Positions 37,715 to 46,175 of a stretch of 64,000 nucleotides of DNA are shown here, one piece after another. The stretch comes from an uncultured Olsenella sp. (lineage in GTDB: Bacteria > Actinomycetota > Coriobacteriia > Coriobacteriales > Atopobiaceae), in the NCBI GenBank assembly GCA_949290055.1, contig CASEQJ010000006.1:1-64000 (forward strand), in the 5' to 3' direction. The notes below the pieces were generated by a model. The model was not told the origin of the DNA. It saw nothing but the letters and a program-made list of their open reading frames with translations, and searched no databases. The position numbers were made by a program, and so were the translations under genes. Within the stretch, counting starts at the first letter, position 1. The number at the start of each line of letters is the position of its first letter.

Positions 37715-38400
37715 GTTGCGCGGCGCTCCGGGACCTCGGACACGCCCAGGTCCCGGAGCGTCTGCGCCAGGTCGGGCGAGAAGTACGGGAAGAGCTCGAT
37801 TGCAATGTCCGCGTCCCAGGGACCCGCGGCGAGAAACTCCTTTGGCGCGCGGCCCGCGTGCAGGTGGGTCCGCAGGACGCCGGAGGCCTCGAGGTCGCGC
37901 GCGCCGGAGAAGCGCCGCGCTCGCACGGCGCCCTCGCGCTGCGGCTCTATGACCAGCTCGCGGTACTCGCCCAGCATGCGGAAGGTGCACTCTGGCAGGT
38001 AGGCGACGCTCGCGCGCACGCGCCGCGGCTCCCGGCTTCGCCCCCAGAAGTAACGGTCGTCTCCGGTGTCCACGAGCTCGCGCTCGTCCCGACACGCGTA
38101 GAGGAGGTACCCCTCGTGGTCAATCACCAGGTGCTCCTCTGAGACGCCGCTTGTCGCCGCCCCCTCGTCGCGTCGGACCGCCAGGAAGAAGCCCAGCGAG
38201 ACGAACAGGCATCCCGCCGCCCCCGCCACCATGAGGGCGCCGCGGGCGAGCAGCACGAAGACGAGCGCCCCGACGACGCCCGCCACAATGAAGCCGCGGG
38301 CCACGCGGCCGGTCCCGCTGGACCCGCCCCAACCGTCGAGCCAGTGCTCCTTGAGCTCGCTATCGACCTCGAAGACCATGTCGTGCTCAGGTAGGTTCAT
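37711..38400 (-). CDS. membrane protein of unknown function
   Basis: A 229-residue protein. Residues about 35-75 form two adjacent hydrophobic segments (GFIVAGVVGALVFVLLARGALMVAG and CLFVSLGFFLA), followed by a soluble C-terminal region rich in beta-type sequence (EEHLVIDHEGYLLYACRDERELVDT). The layout, two helices then a PH-like domain, resembles YcxB-type proteins, but this is weak. It follows the 38415-39086 gene by 14 bases, probably as an operon. The ribosome site at 38400 is weak. Confidence 0.55.
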   Translation of the reverse strand: MNLPEHDMVFEVDSELKEHWLDGWGGSSGTGRVARGFIVAGVVGALVFVLLARGALMVAGAAGCLFVSLGFFLAVRRDEGAATSGVSEEHLVIDHEGYLLYACRDERELVDTGDDRYFWGRSREPRRVRASVAYLPECTFRMLGEYRELVIEPQREGAVRARRFSGARDLEASGVLRTHLHAGRAPKEFLAAGPWDADIAIELFPYFSPDLAQTLRDLGVSEVPERRAT

Positions 38401-38414
38401 GGCGGCGTCCGTCT

Positions 38415-39086
38415 CTAGAAACCAAACTTCTCGTAGAGGACCTCTTTTGCGCACTGCGCGTAGGCGTCCCTGCACGCACACGGCTCCGAGCACTTTCTCC
38501 CAACGACGAGCGCGTCCGCGCCGCACTCGGCAACGAGCCGCTTGAGCTCCTCGAACGCCGCCTCGAAGAGCGGTCGCGCCTCGTTGCCAGGGTAGTCGAG
38601 GACGATCTTCTTCAGGCGTGCGAACGGCACGGGACCCTCCGGCCGCCTCAGGGTTATGTGCTGACAGAATTCACCGAACTTGAAGCCATCCCTCAGCTCG
38701 TCCTCCGTCACGAAGTAGCGCTCGGCCTCGCCCATGCCCCTGCGCCAGCGAATGGGGTTGTCCCTCGTGACCCAGACGGAGTCGCCAGGGCAATCCTCGA
38801 GAAGGCGCACGTCGTAGACAAAGGAGACGGGCCCGTAGTCGTTGAGGCGGTGCCCGCGCTCGTGTATGTCGACCGAGTCAAAGAAGACGTCGTCAAACAC
38901 GCCGAGGGCCACGTCCTTCTCGTCTGACGTCTGGGGTGTCTGGTCGAGGCCGTGACGCTCGACGTAGGCGCGCGAGAGCAGGCCCCCGTTCCTCAGGAAC
39001 GTGCAGGCGGTCCTCACGGTGTTCGCGTGGTACAAGCGGTAAACGCCCTTCTCTCGCAGGACCTGGCATGCGATCTTCCCGTTCAT
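38415..39086 (-). CDS. unknown protein, possibly ADP-ribosyltransferase-like
   Basis: A 223-residue soluble protein. The opening GVYRLYHANTVRTACTFLRNGGLLSR resembles the N-terminal block of DarT/DUF4433-type ADP-ribosyltransferases (a His near a conserved GGLLSR turn), and NDYGPVSFVYDVRLLED could be a core strand. The C-terminus holds a cysteine cluster (CSEPCACRDAYAQC). I cannot confirm the fold, and no macrodomain antitoxin partner is adjacent. The start at 39086 has GGGAGG upstream. It is in operon with the membrane protein downstream. Confidence 0.5.
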   Translation of the reverse strand: MNGKIACQVLREKGVYRLYHANTVRTACTFLRNGGLLSRAYVERHGLDQTPQTSDEKDVALGVFDDVFFDSVDIHERGHRLNDYGPVSFVYDVRLLEDCPGDSVWVTRDNPIRWRRGMGEAERYFVTEDELRDGFKFGEFCQHITLRRPEGPVPFARLKKIVLDYPGNEARPLFEAAFEELKRLVAECGADALVVGRKCSEPCACRDAYAQCAKEVLYEKFGF

Positions 39087-39377
39087 GCGACCTCCCAAGG
39101 AAGACGTGACAACGACAACAAGAGCATAGCCCAGCGAGCACCTTGCCGCGCTCTCGCGCCCGCTTGCGCCATGCCGAGCCACGCGTTTTGCGCTTAGGGG
39201 TGACGGCGCGGCGCGCTCGCGGGCTGAGCCCTGCCGCCGACCGATACGTTTCGAAACCTTTCACCAGGGCCGCCCCTGCCCACCTGCCCCCGCAGACCCG
39301 TGACAGCCAGGGGGAGATTCGTGTAAGGACCCGCATGCTAGGCTCTCCGCCACCCCGATTTCGGACAAGGAGGACCA

Positions 39378-42300
39378 ATGCAGACGAGAAGAACCACGGC
39401 ACGTCGGGCGCCAACGAGAGGACCAGGTGGGCAAAGAGGAAGACGACGCGTAGGAAGGCGGCTCCTCGCGCTCGTGCTGGCAACCGCGCTCCTGCTGCAG
39501 AGCCTGCTCTCGCTCGGCGGCGGCGTCGCCCGCGCCGCCGAGACGCAAAACGGCGACTCCGTCTACCTCTCGGTCGGAAACCCGATCTGGTACGGCGGTC
39601 TCGGCGCAATCTGCACGGCACGCATGAGCGTAAACGGCGAGATCGCCTACTGTGCCGACCCCGTCAACAAGACGCCGAAGCCGGGCTACTACACGCGCGA
39701 GGCCGTGAAGCCCTTCGGCAACGTCGGGTGGAACTGGCCGGTCTCGAGCATAGAGAAGGTCATGTACTACGGCTACGGCGGGCCCGGCTTTGACGCCGAC
39801 TACTGGAGGAACCACATTGGCGGGACCGACGCGGCAGGCAGGCACTTCTCGCCCGGCCTGGACTGGGACGGCACCGCCATAACCAACGACGAGTTCCACG
39901 CCTACACGCACATTCTCGTCGCCGACCGCATGTCGACCAACGGCTCCGCCGCGCTCCTGCGGACCTCGGAGAGCTTCAGGGAGTGGTTCAGCTGGAACAT
40001 ACTCGGCTACACCTACGGCAACGACGGCGGCCGTGAGAACCCCAACGCTGTCGGACTTGCCATAGACACCCTGAGCGTGCCCGACGGCTTTGAGATCTTC
40101 ATGCTGGACACCGGCAACAACTCGCTGCTGTACGAGGGCGTGCGATCGCAGACCATTGTGTCGTTCGAGTACAACCCCTACGTCGAGGTGCGCTTTGACA
40201 AGGTCTCCGCCGACGCCTCGCTCACGAGCGGCAACGCGGAGTACGCCTATGCGGGCGCAACCTACGAGATCTACGAGGCCTCGACGGGCGCCAAGGTGGC
40301 GACCGTGACCACCGACGACGCTGGGCACGCGACCTACAAGCTCAAGCCCAACACGAGCTACTACGCGGTGGAGACCGCCGCCCCCCAGGGCTTTGTCAGA
40401 AGCGAGGAGCGCGTGGAGTTCTCCACGGGGTCCTCGGGAAGCACGGTCGAGCTCCCCGACCAGCCCGGCACGCTCGAGCTCGAGGTCGTGAAGCGCGACT
40501 CCGCCACGCTTGGCCAGGCCCAGGCGGGAGCCACGCTGGAGGGGGCGGAGTACAAGGTCGTGGGCGCCAACGGAGTGGCGCACGTCGGCGTGACCGACGA
40601 GACCGGCAGCGTCTCCTTCACGGGCCTGCCGTTCGGGGCGGTGAGCGTAACGGAGACGAAGGCGCCCGAGGGCTACCGGATCGACACCGAGGTCCACGAG
40701 TACCACGTCAGCTCGCAGGACATGCCCGCGTCGGGCGTGATCGAGCTCTCCCCGACGGGAGACTTTGACGAGCACGTCGTCGCGTTCGACATTGACCTCG
40801 TGAAGTATGCGGACAGCGGTGCCGAGGGCTCGGGGCTGCAGGAGGGCGCCGCGGGCGTCGAGTTTGAGATCTCCTCCGGCACGACGGGCGAGGTCGTCGC
40901 GACCCTCGTCACGGACGAGAAGGGCTTCGCGACCACACGTGGCGGCTGGTTCGGCGCGGGCGAGCGGCCCGACGGGATTCTCGGCGCCCTGCCGTACGAC
41001 CGCGCGGGCTACGTGGTGCACGAGGTCACCTCTACCACGCCCGAGGGCTACCAGCCCGCCCCGGACTGGCACGTGACGCCCGAGCAGATGGTCGACGGCG
41101 CCACCCTGCACTACATTGTGGACAACGACTTCGTGGCAACGCGCCTGCAGGTGGTGAAGACGGACGCCAAGAGCGGTCAGAGCGTTCCCTTGGCCGGCTT
41201 CACCTTCCAGCTGCTCGACGCCGACGGCAACGCGCTCGCCCAGGACGTCTGGTACCCCAACCACGAGCAGATCAGCGAGTTCACCACGGACGAGACGGGC
41301 AGCGTGACGCTTCCCGGCGAGCTGAAGCCCGGGACCTACCGCATTCGCGAGGTCGCCGCCGAGGCGCCCTACCTGAGCGCGGCCGAGGACCTCACCGTCA
41401 CGATCGAGAACTCGGCTGAGGTGCCCCCGGTCAGCGTGGTGTCCTTCTCGGACGACCAGGCGACGGGCTCCGCGACGATCGCCAAGCGCTGCTCGACCGG
41501 CACGCAGGACGCTGGCACGAGCGTCCATGACGCGGGCTGCGCGGGGACCCTCGCGGGCGCGGAGTTCGACGTCGTGGCGCTCCAGGACGTCGTCTCCCCG
41601 GACGGCACCGTGCGCGCCGTGACGGGCGAGGTCGTCGACCACGTGACCACCGACGAGAGCGGCGTCGCCACGACGGAGGGGCTGCCCCTGGGTACGGGCA
41701 GCGCGTCCTACGCCTTCGTCGAGACCGCGCCCGCGGCGGGCCACGCCCTTGACGCGACGCCGCACGAGTTCACCCTCACCTATGCCGACGACCACACCTC
41801 CGTGGTCACGGCCTCCGTCGAGGTCGTCAACGAGCCCACGACCGTGACGCTCGACAAGACCGTCCTCGGCACCGACGAGCCCCTCCCCGGCACGATCTTC
41901 GCCCTCTGGCGCGAGGGTGCGACAGACGACAGGGACGAGGGAGCCGAGGAGGAGACGATCCTGCTGACCACCGGCGAGGACGGCACGATCTCCCTGCGCC
42001 ACCTCGCGCCGGGCACCTACCACCTCGCCGAGCAAGAGGCGCCCGACGGCTACGTGCCGGACGCGGCCGTCCGCACCTTCACCGTCGACGAGAGCGGGCT
42101 GATCGAGGGCTCTCCCAGCCTGCAGCTCTCGGTTGAGAACGACGTCACCAAGACGCTGCTCTCAAAGCGCGACGTCACGAACGAGAACGAGGTTGCAGGG
42201 GCGCACCTCAGCGTGCTCGACGCCGAGGGCAACGTCGTGGAGAGCTGGGTCTCCACCGAAGAGCCCCACCTCATTGAGGCGCTGCCCGCGGGAGCCTACA

Positions 42301-43262
42301 CCCTCGTCGAGGAAATGACGCCGCGCACCTACGACGAGGCGACCGCCGTCGAGTTCTGCGTGCCGCCGACCGGCGAGGCCCAGGCCGTCGTCATGTACGA
42401 CGAGCCGATTGAGGTCATGGGAGAGGTCGACAAGCGCCAGGAGATCGCAGAGGGCGAGGCGGGAAGCTTCGACTACTCCGTCGACGTGCGAAGCACGAGC
42501 TCGACCTGGGTGGACGAGTTCACCGTGACGGACGATCTCACCGCAGCGTCAGCCGGTCTCGCCGAGCTCACCGGACTCACCACGCCCGTCGCCGACGGCG
42601 ACTACGACGGCCTGCTCAACGTCTGGTACCAGACCAACCTCACGCCTGCCGACCATGTTAACGAGAGCGGCGCCAACGCCACGCTCGAAGACGGCCACGC
42701 AAATCCCTGGCTCGCCTCCGAGGAGAACGCAGAGCGGCTCGGGGACGACGGCCGCGCCCTGTCCTACGAGGGCTGGCAGCTCTGGGCGCAGGGCGTGAGC
42801 GCCACGGAGGCGACGGATCTCTCCGTCTCCGACCTCGATCTGGCGGCGGGCGAGAAGGTCGTGGCTGTGCGCCTCGAGTACGGGCGCGTGGAGCCGGGCT
42901 TCACGACGCGGACCGACGGCTGGGACCGCGAGGGCCTCAAGGACGTCCGCGACAACGTCTCGGACGTGACCGCGCACGAAGGCGACCTGACCGAGGCCGG
43001 GCAGGAGCGTGCGCCCCTCATGCTCCACATGCGCCTCACCGACGCCTACGAGCCCGGCACAAGGCTCGACAACCAGACGCGCGTCGACCTCTATCGCAAC
43101 GGGGGCGAGTACGAGGGCCTCGAGGGACATGACGAGGACCTCGTGGAGCAGGGGTGCGAGGAGACGCCGCTTGCCAAGACCGGTGACGTCGCGCTACCCG
43201 TGACGGGCGTCGCCACGCTCGGCGTCATCGCCGTCCTTCTCAGCCTCCGCCGTCGCCGCTGA
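39378..43262 (+). CDS. large sortase-anchored surface protein with thioester and Cna-B/SpaA repeats
   Basis: A 1294-residue adhesin-type protein. In order: a long basic signal peptide (residues 1-53), a thioester-type domain (GEIAYCADPVNKTPKPGYY, about 55-270), then at least seven Cna-B/SpaA-like beta-barrels recognisable by E-element strings (YYAVETAAPQGF, SVTETKAPEGYR, TYHLAEQEAPDGY), a C-terminal VDKRQEIAEGEAGSF region, and a sorting signal LAKTGD, hydrophobic helix and RRRR. The sorting motif is LAKTG, not LPXTG. AAGGAGG precedes the ATG. It is a stand-alone gene ending at a bidirectional hairpin. Confidence 0.9.
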   Translation: MQTRRTTARRAPTRGPGGQRGRRRVGRRLLALVLATALLLQSLLSLGGGVARAAETQNGDSVYLSVGNPIWYGGLGAICTARMSVNGEIAYCADPVNKTPKPGYYTREAVKPFGNVGWNWPVSSIEKVMYYGYGGPGFDADYWRNHIGGTDAAGRHFSPGLDWDGTAITNDEFHAYTHILVADRMSTNGSAALLRTSESFREWFSWNILGYTYGNDGGRENPNAVGLAIDTLSVPDGFEIFMLDTGNNSLLYEGVRSQTIVSFEYNPYVEVRFDKVSADASLTSGNAEYAYAGATYEIYEASTGAKVATVTTDDAGHATYKLKPNTSYYAVETAAPQGFVRSEERVEFSTGSSGSTVELPDQPGTLELEVVKRDSATLGQAQAGATLEGAEYKVVGANGVAHVGVTDETGSVSFTGLPFGAVSVTETKAPEGYRIDTEVHEYHVSSQDMPASGVIELSPTGDFDEHVVAFDIDLVKYADSGAEGSGLQEGAAGVEFEISSGTTGEVVATLVTDEKGFATTRGGWFGAGERPDGILGALPYDRAGYVVHEVTSTTPEGYQPAPDWHVTPEQMVDGATLHYIVDNDFVATRLQVVKTDAKSGQSVPLAGFTFQLLDADGNALAQDVWYPNHEQISEFTTDETGSVTLPGELKPGTYRIREVAAEAPYLSAAEDLTVTIENSAEVPPVSVVSFSDDQATGSATIAKRCSTGTQDAGTSVHDAGCAGTLAGAEFDVVALQDVVSPDGTVRAVTGEVVDHVTTDESGVATTEGLPLGTGSASYAFVETAPAAGHALDATPHEFTLTYADDHTSVVTASVEVVNEPTTVTLDKTVLGTDEPLPGTIFALWREGATDDRDEGAEEETILLTTGEDGTISLRHLAPGTYHLAEQEAPDGYVPDAAVRTFTVDESGLIEGSPSLQLSVENDVTKTLLSKRDVTNENEVAGAHLSVLDAEGNVVESWVSTEEPHLIEALPAGAYTLVEEMTPRTYDEATAVEFCVPPTGEAQAVVMYDEPIEVMGEVDKRQEIAEGEAGSFDYSVDVRSTSSTWVDEFTVTDDLTAASAGLAELTGLTTPVADGDYDGLLNVWYQTNLTPADHVNESGANATLEDGHANPWLASEENAERLGDDGRALSYEGWQLWAQGVSATEATDLSVSDLDLAAGEKVVAVRLEYGRVEPGFTTRTDGWDREGLKDVRDNVSDVTAHEGDLTEAGQERAPLMLHMRLTDAYEPGTRLDNQTRVDLYRNGGEYEGLEGHDEDLVEQGCEETPLAKTGDVALPVTGVATLGVIAVLLSLRRRR

Positions 43263-43278
43263 CGACCTGAAACGCAAC

Positions 43279-43313
43279 CTTGCCTAAAAGGGGTCAGACC
43301 CCTTTTAGGCAAG
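43279..43313. terminator. GGGGTCAGACCCC hairpin between convergent genes
   Basis: CTTGCCTAAAAGGGGTC pairs perfectly with GACCCCTTTTAGGCAAG. It separates the convergent surface protein and metQ genes and is the same core as at 8094-8128. The placement suggests a bidirectional terminator. Confidence 0.8.
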
Positions 43314-43317
43314 GGTT

Positions 43318-44175
43318 CTAGAACGCGGCCTGGACGGAGTCGCCGAAGGTCTCCTCGAGGTAGGCCTTGAAGTCGTCGGTGGTGAGCACGGCCACGAGCG
43401 CCGCGATCTTCTCGTCCTCCGCCTTGTCGGGCGTGGTCACGATGACGTTGGCGTACTCGTTCTTGATGACGTCGGAGTCGGCGCTCTCCTGGGCCACGGC
43501 GTCGGCCAGCGTGAGGCCCGCGTCGATCGCGTAGTTGCCGTTGATGACCGAGAAGTCGGCGTCGGCGAGCGTGGAGGGCAGCATGGCCGCCTCCTGCTCG
43601 ATGAACTCGACGCTGTGCGGGTTGTCCACGATGTCGTTGGGGGTGGCGGTGATTCCGGCGTCCTCGGAGAGCGTGATCACGCCCTGGTCCTGGAGCAGCA
43701 GCAGCGCGCGGCCCTCGTTGGTGGCGTCGTTGGGGACGGTGATCGTGGCGCCGTCGGAAATGGCGGAGAGGTCGTCGGACTTGCCGGCGAAGACGCCCAT
43801 GGGCTCAAAGTGGATCTTGCCCACGCTCACGAGGTCGGTGCCGTTCTCCTCGTTGTAGTTGTCGAGGTAGTTGAGGTGCTGGAAGTAGTTGCAGTCAACC
43901 TCGCCGGAGGTGGTGTCCTGGTTGGGAAGAATGTAGTCGGTGTACTCCTTGACCTCGAGCGTGATCCCCTGCTCGGCCAGAAGCGGCGCGGCAAAGTCGT
44001 TCAGGATCTCGGCGTGAGGGCTGGGACTCGCGGCCACGGTGAGGGTGGCGGTGGCCTCCTCACCAGCGGCGTCGTCGGAGCCGGAGCCGCCGTTGCCGCC
44101 GCACGCGGCGAGCGCGGAGGTGGCGAGAAGGGCGGTGGCGGAGAGCAGGGAGCGACGGGTGACGTTACGAGACAT
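43318..44175 (-). CDS. metQ: methionine ABC transporter substrate-binding lipoprotein
   Basis: A 285-residue NlpA/MetQ lipoprotein. It has a twin-arginine-like start (RRSLLSATAL), a lipobox (SALAAC) and the family body (LEVKEYTDYILPNQDTTSGEVDCNYFQHLNYLDNYN). It captures methionine for MetI-MetN. It is the last gene of metN-metI-metQ, 58 bases after metI. The whole operon lies behind a methionine-rich leader peptide. Confidence 0.94.
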   Translation of the reverse strand: MSRNVTRRSLLSATALLATSALAACGGNGGSGSDDAAGEEATATLTVAASPSPHAEILNDFAAPLLAEQGITLEVKEYTDYILPNQDTTSGEVDCNYFQHLNYLDNYNEENGTDLVSVGKIHFEPMGVFAGKSDDLSAISDGATITVPNDATNEGRALLLLQDQGVITLSEDAGITATPNDIVDNPHSVEFIEQEAAMLPSTLADADFSVINGNYAIDAGLTLADAVAQESADSDVIKNEYANVIVTTPDKAEDEKIAALVAVLTTDDFKAYLEETFGDSVQAAF

Positions 44176-44233
44176 GGCTTTTCTCCTTTGGGAATCGTGA
44201 GGGGCGAAGGGGGCGAGAGGTTCTTCTCGCCCG

Positions 44234-44917
44234 CTAGCTCTGGGTACGGTGGTCCACGCGGCGCGCCGCGAGGTCGCAGACGCTCTGAATCGCCTGGACG
44301 ATCACGACGAGCACGATCACGGCAACGACCATGACCTCGTCGACGCGACGGTAGTAGCCGTAGCGCACGGCAATGTCGCCGAGGCCGCCCGCGCCTATGG
44401 CGCCGGCCATGGCGGTGTAGCCGAGCACGGCGATCAGCACGACGGCCACGCCGCGCACGATCGAGGGCAGTGCCTCGGGCAGAAGCGCCGAGAAGACAAT
44501 GCGCGGCACGCTGGCGCCGCAGGCCTCGACAGCCTCCACGCTCTCGCGCGGGACCTCGGCGAGCGACTGCTCCACCATGCGCGCAATGAAGGGCGTGGTG
44601 GCCAGCACGAGCGGGGGAATAATGCCCGCAAGGCCGGAGGCGGTGCCCATGACCAGCCGCGTGAACGGGATTATGAACACCATGAGGACGATGAACGGGA
44701 AGGAGCGCAGAATGTTGACCACCCAGCCGAGCACGGCGGAGAGCACCGGCATGGGACGCAGCGACCCCGGCGCGGTGAGGTAGAGCACCACGCCGAGCGC
44801 GAGGCCAAGGACGTAGGAGATCGCCGTGGGCACGAGCACCATGACGATCGTGGAGAGCGTGCCCTCGGCGAGCAGCTCGCCGTACTCGGCGAGGAAGGCG
44901 TTCACGAAATCAGGCAT
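44234..44917 (-). CDS. metI: methionine ABC transporter permease
   Basis: A 227-residue permease with five membrane segments and the coupling-loop sequence EVPRESVEAVEACGASVPRI of MetI proteins. The ATG at 44917 (MPDFVNAFLAEYG) has AGAGGG at good spacing and overlaps the metN stop by 8 bases; an upstream TTG at 44926 is less likely. It works with MetN and MetQ in methionine import. Confidence 0.93.
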   Translation of the reverse strand: MPDFVNAFLAEYGELLAEGTLSTIVMVLVPTAISYVLGLALGVVLYLTAPGSLRPMPVLSAVLGWVVNILRSFPFIVLMVFIIPFTRLVMGTASGLAGIIPPLVLATTPFIARMVEQSLAEVPRESVEAVEACGASVPRIVFSALLPEALPSIVRGVAVVLIAVLGYTAMAGAIGAGGLGDIAVRYGYYRRVDEVMVVAVIVLVVIVQAIQSVCDLAARRVDHRTQS

Positions 44918-45659
44918 CCCAATCAACCCTCTCGAGAAGTACCTTGGCGGCCTGGGACTGGGGGTCAGCGAAGACGTCCGCCACGCTCCCCCGCTCCACG
45001 ACGTGGCCGTGCTCGAGCACCACCACGTTGCGGCAGATCTTCTCGACCACGCCCATGGAGTGGGTGATCACAATGACCGTGACGCCGGTCTCGCGGTTGA
45101 TCTGGCGCAGGAGCTTGAGGACGGTGTTGGTGCTCGCCGGGTCGAGGGCGCTCGTGGCCTCGTCGCAGAGAATGTACTCGGGGTCGCACGCGAGCGCGCG
45201 GGCAATGGCCACGCGCTGCTGCTGGCCGCCGGAGAGCTGGCTGGGGTAGGAGTCAGCGCGGTCGCGCAGGCCCACCATGTCCAGCAGCTCGAGCGCACGC
45301 TCGCGGTTGGCCGCCGTGACGCGGCCGGTCGCCGCCTTGTACGGGAAGCACACGTTTGCGAGCACCGTCTTCTGGGCGAGAAGCCCAAAGTTCTGGAAGA
45401 TCATCGCCACACGGCGGCGGTACGCGCGAAGCGGCGCGCCCGTGAGGCCCGTGACGTCCTGGCCGTCCACGAGGATCTGGCCGGAATCGGGGCGCTCGAG
45501 CAGGTTTATGCAGCGCACGAGCGTGGACTTGCCGGCACCGCTCATGCCGATAATGCCCATTATGTCGCCGTCGGCGACGTCAATGGAGACGTCGTCAAGG
45601 GCGTGCGGCGCGTCCGGCGCGCTGCCGTAGGTCTTGGTGAGGTTCTTGATCTGAATCAT
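44910..45659 (-). CDS. metN: methionine ABC transporter ATP-binding protein, without NIL domain
   Basis: A 249-residue ATPase with Walker A (GMSGAGKST), signature LSGGQQQRVAIARAL and Walker B YILCDEATSALDP. Typical MetN proteins have about 340 residues, the extra ~90 being a C-terminal NIL domain that binds methionine and shuts the transporter. That domain is absent here, so transinhibition by that route is not expected. GGAG precedes the ATG. The upstream leader peptide may provide methionine control instead. Confidence 0.93.
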   Translation of the reverse strand: MIQIKNLTKTYGSAPDAPHALDDVSIDVADGDIMGIIGMSGAGKSTLVRCINLLERPDSGQILVDGQDVTGLTGAPLRAYRRRVAMIFQNFGLLAQKTVLANVCFPYKAATGRVTAANRERALELLDMVGLRDRADSYPSQLSGGQQQRVAIARALACDPEYILCDEATSALDPASTNTVLKLLRQINRETGVTVIVITHSMGVVEKICRNVVVLEHGHVVERGSVADVFADPQSQAAKVLLERVDWDA

Positions 45660-45716
45660 GCGCGAGGCTCCGCTCGATGACGTGGACGGGGAGGGCCGCC
45701 TCCCGCCGGAGACGAC
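45660..45716 (-). promoter_or_regulatory. leader hairpins before metN
   Basis: In the metN mRNA leader, GGGAGG and CCTCCC (45689-45694 with 45699-45704) form a compact stem about 30 bases before metN. GGAGAC/GTCTCC (45733-45738 with 45708-45713) forms a competing stem spanning the leader stop. Another stem, GCCGTG/CACGGC, covers 45742-45767. Ribosome stalling at the Met codons could choose among them. There is no T-run. Confidence 0.5.
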
Positions 45717-45833
45717 CTAGTGAAGACGCCCGGTCTCCCCGGCCGTGCGACGTGCGCACGACACGGCAGAGTGCCCGGGCTTGGGCATCTCCATGACCAT
45801 CATCATCGTGATATGTGCGACAGCGCTCTTCAT
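45717..45833 (-). CDS. methionine-rich leader peptide of metNIQ
   Basis: A 38-codon reading frame upstream of metN. It starts MKSAVAHIT, continues MMMVMEM (five Met in seven codons, 10-16) and ends TGRLH with TAG, 57 bases before metN. Met runs of this kind are the hallmark of translation-coupled attenuators for methionine genes. There is no Shine-Dalgarno, but the ATG falls 7 bases after a TAACGT -10 element, so the message is probably leaderless. Expression is inferred. Confidence 0.65.
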   Translation of the reverse strand: MKSAVAHITMMMVMEMPKPGHSAVSCARRTAGETGRLH

Positions 45834-45840
45834 GCTGGAT

Positions 45841-45869
45841 ACGTTAGCAGCGGGTCCGAGCGCGCGCAA
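45841..45869 (-). promoter_or_regulatory. metNIQ promoter, probably leaderless
   Basis: On the reverse strand TTGCGC (45864-45869) and TAACGT (45841-45846) are separated by exactly 17 bases. The leader-peptide ATG begins at 45833, with 7 bases between it and the -10, so transcription would start at or next to the A of ATG. Confidence 0.6.
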
Positions 45870-45897
45870 GAAGCGTTACACGCGCGTGACAAAGGCG

Positions 45898-45945
45898 GGC
45901 CGGCGGTTTTCTTGGCCGGCGGTTTTCTGGGCCGGCGGTTTTCTT
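45898..45945 (+). repeat. three tandem 16-base repeats
   Basis: GGCCGGCGGTTTTCTT occurs three times in direct tandem (45898, 45914, 45930), differing only in the last base of the second copy. It abuts array A2 and lies just upstream of the metNIQ promoter. Confidence 0.85.
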
Positions 45946-46175
45946 CTAAGAATCAGGGACCTTGTCAGGGGCGCTTCTAAGAAATGGCGACCTTGCGCGG
46001 CAGGAGGTACGGATCTTCTAGGAATCGAGGCTCTTGTCGCCAAACGTTCTAGAAAATGTCGGCCTTGCACGCCTGCGGAAGCCCACATGCGCACAAGGTC
46101 CGGGATTCCTAGACGAGTCCCGAACAAGGTCCGGGATTCCTAGAAGCACCCCGAGCAAGGGCGGCGATTCCTAGT
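45945..46175. repeat. phased repeat array A2: four units facing three
   Basis: Forward units (TCTAAGAATC, TCTAAGAAAT, TCTAGGAATC, TCTAGAAAAT, each with a CTTG second half) start at 45945, 45976, 46017 and 46048: steps 31, 41, 31. Inverted units end at 46113, 46144 and 46175: steps 31, 31. The inner span is 66 bases. The outermost inverted unit supplies the TAG stop of the adjacent 46171-46782 gene. Between 45660 and 46170 there is otherwise only the met leader. Confidence 0.85.

Noticed and set aside
38415-39086. A complete DarT-DarG toxin-antitoxin pair
   Set aside because: The similarity is limited to a short N-terminal block and the neighbouring gene is a membrane protein, not a macrodomain protein.
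39261-42035. A 924-codon reverse frame opposite the surface protein gene
   Set aside because: The forward frame has a signal peptide, repeated domains and a sorting signal; the reverse frame has no homology pattern and arises from high GC content.
45660-45840. SAM riboswitch in front of metNIQ
   Set aside because: I looked for SAM-I and SAM-IV type conserved cores (GGCAACC and the surrounding helices) in the leader and did not find them; the Met-rich frame explains the region better.
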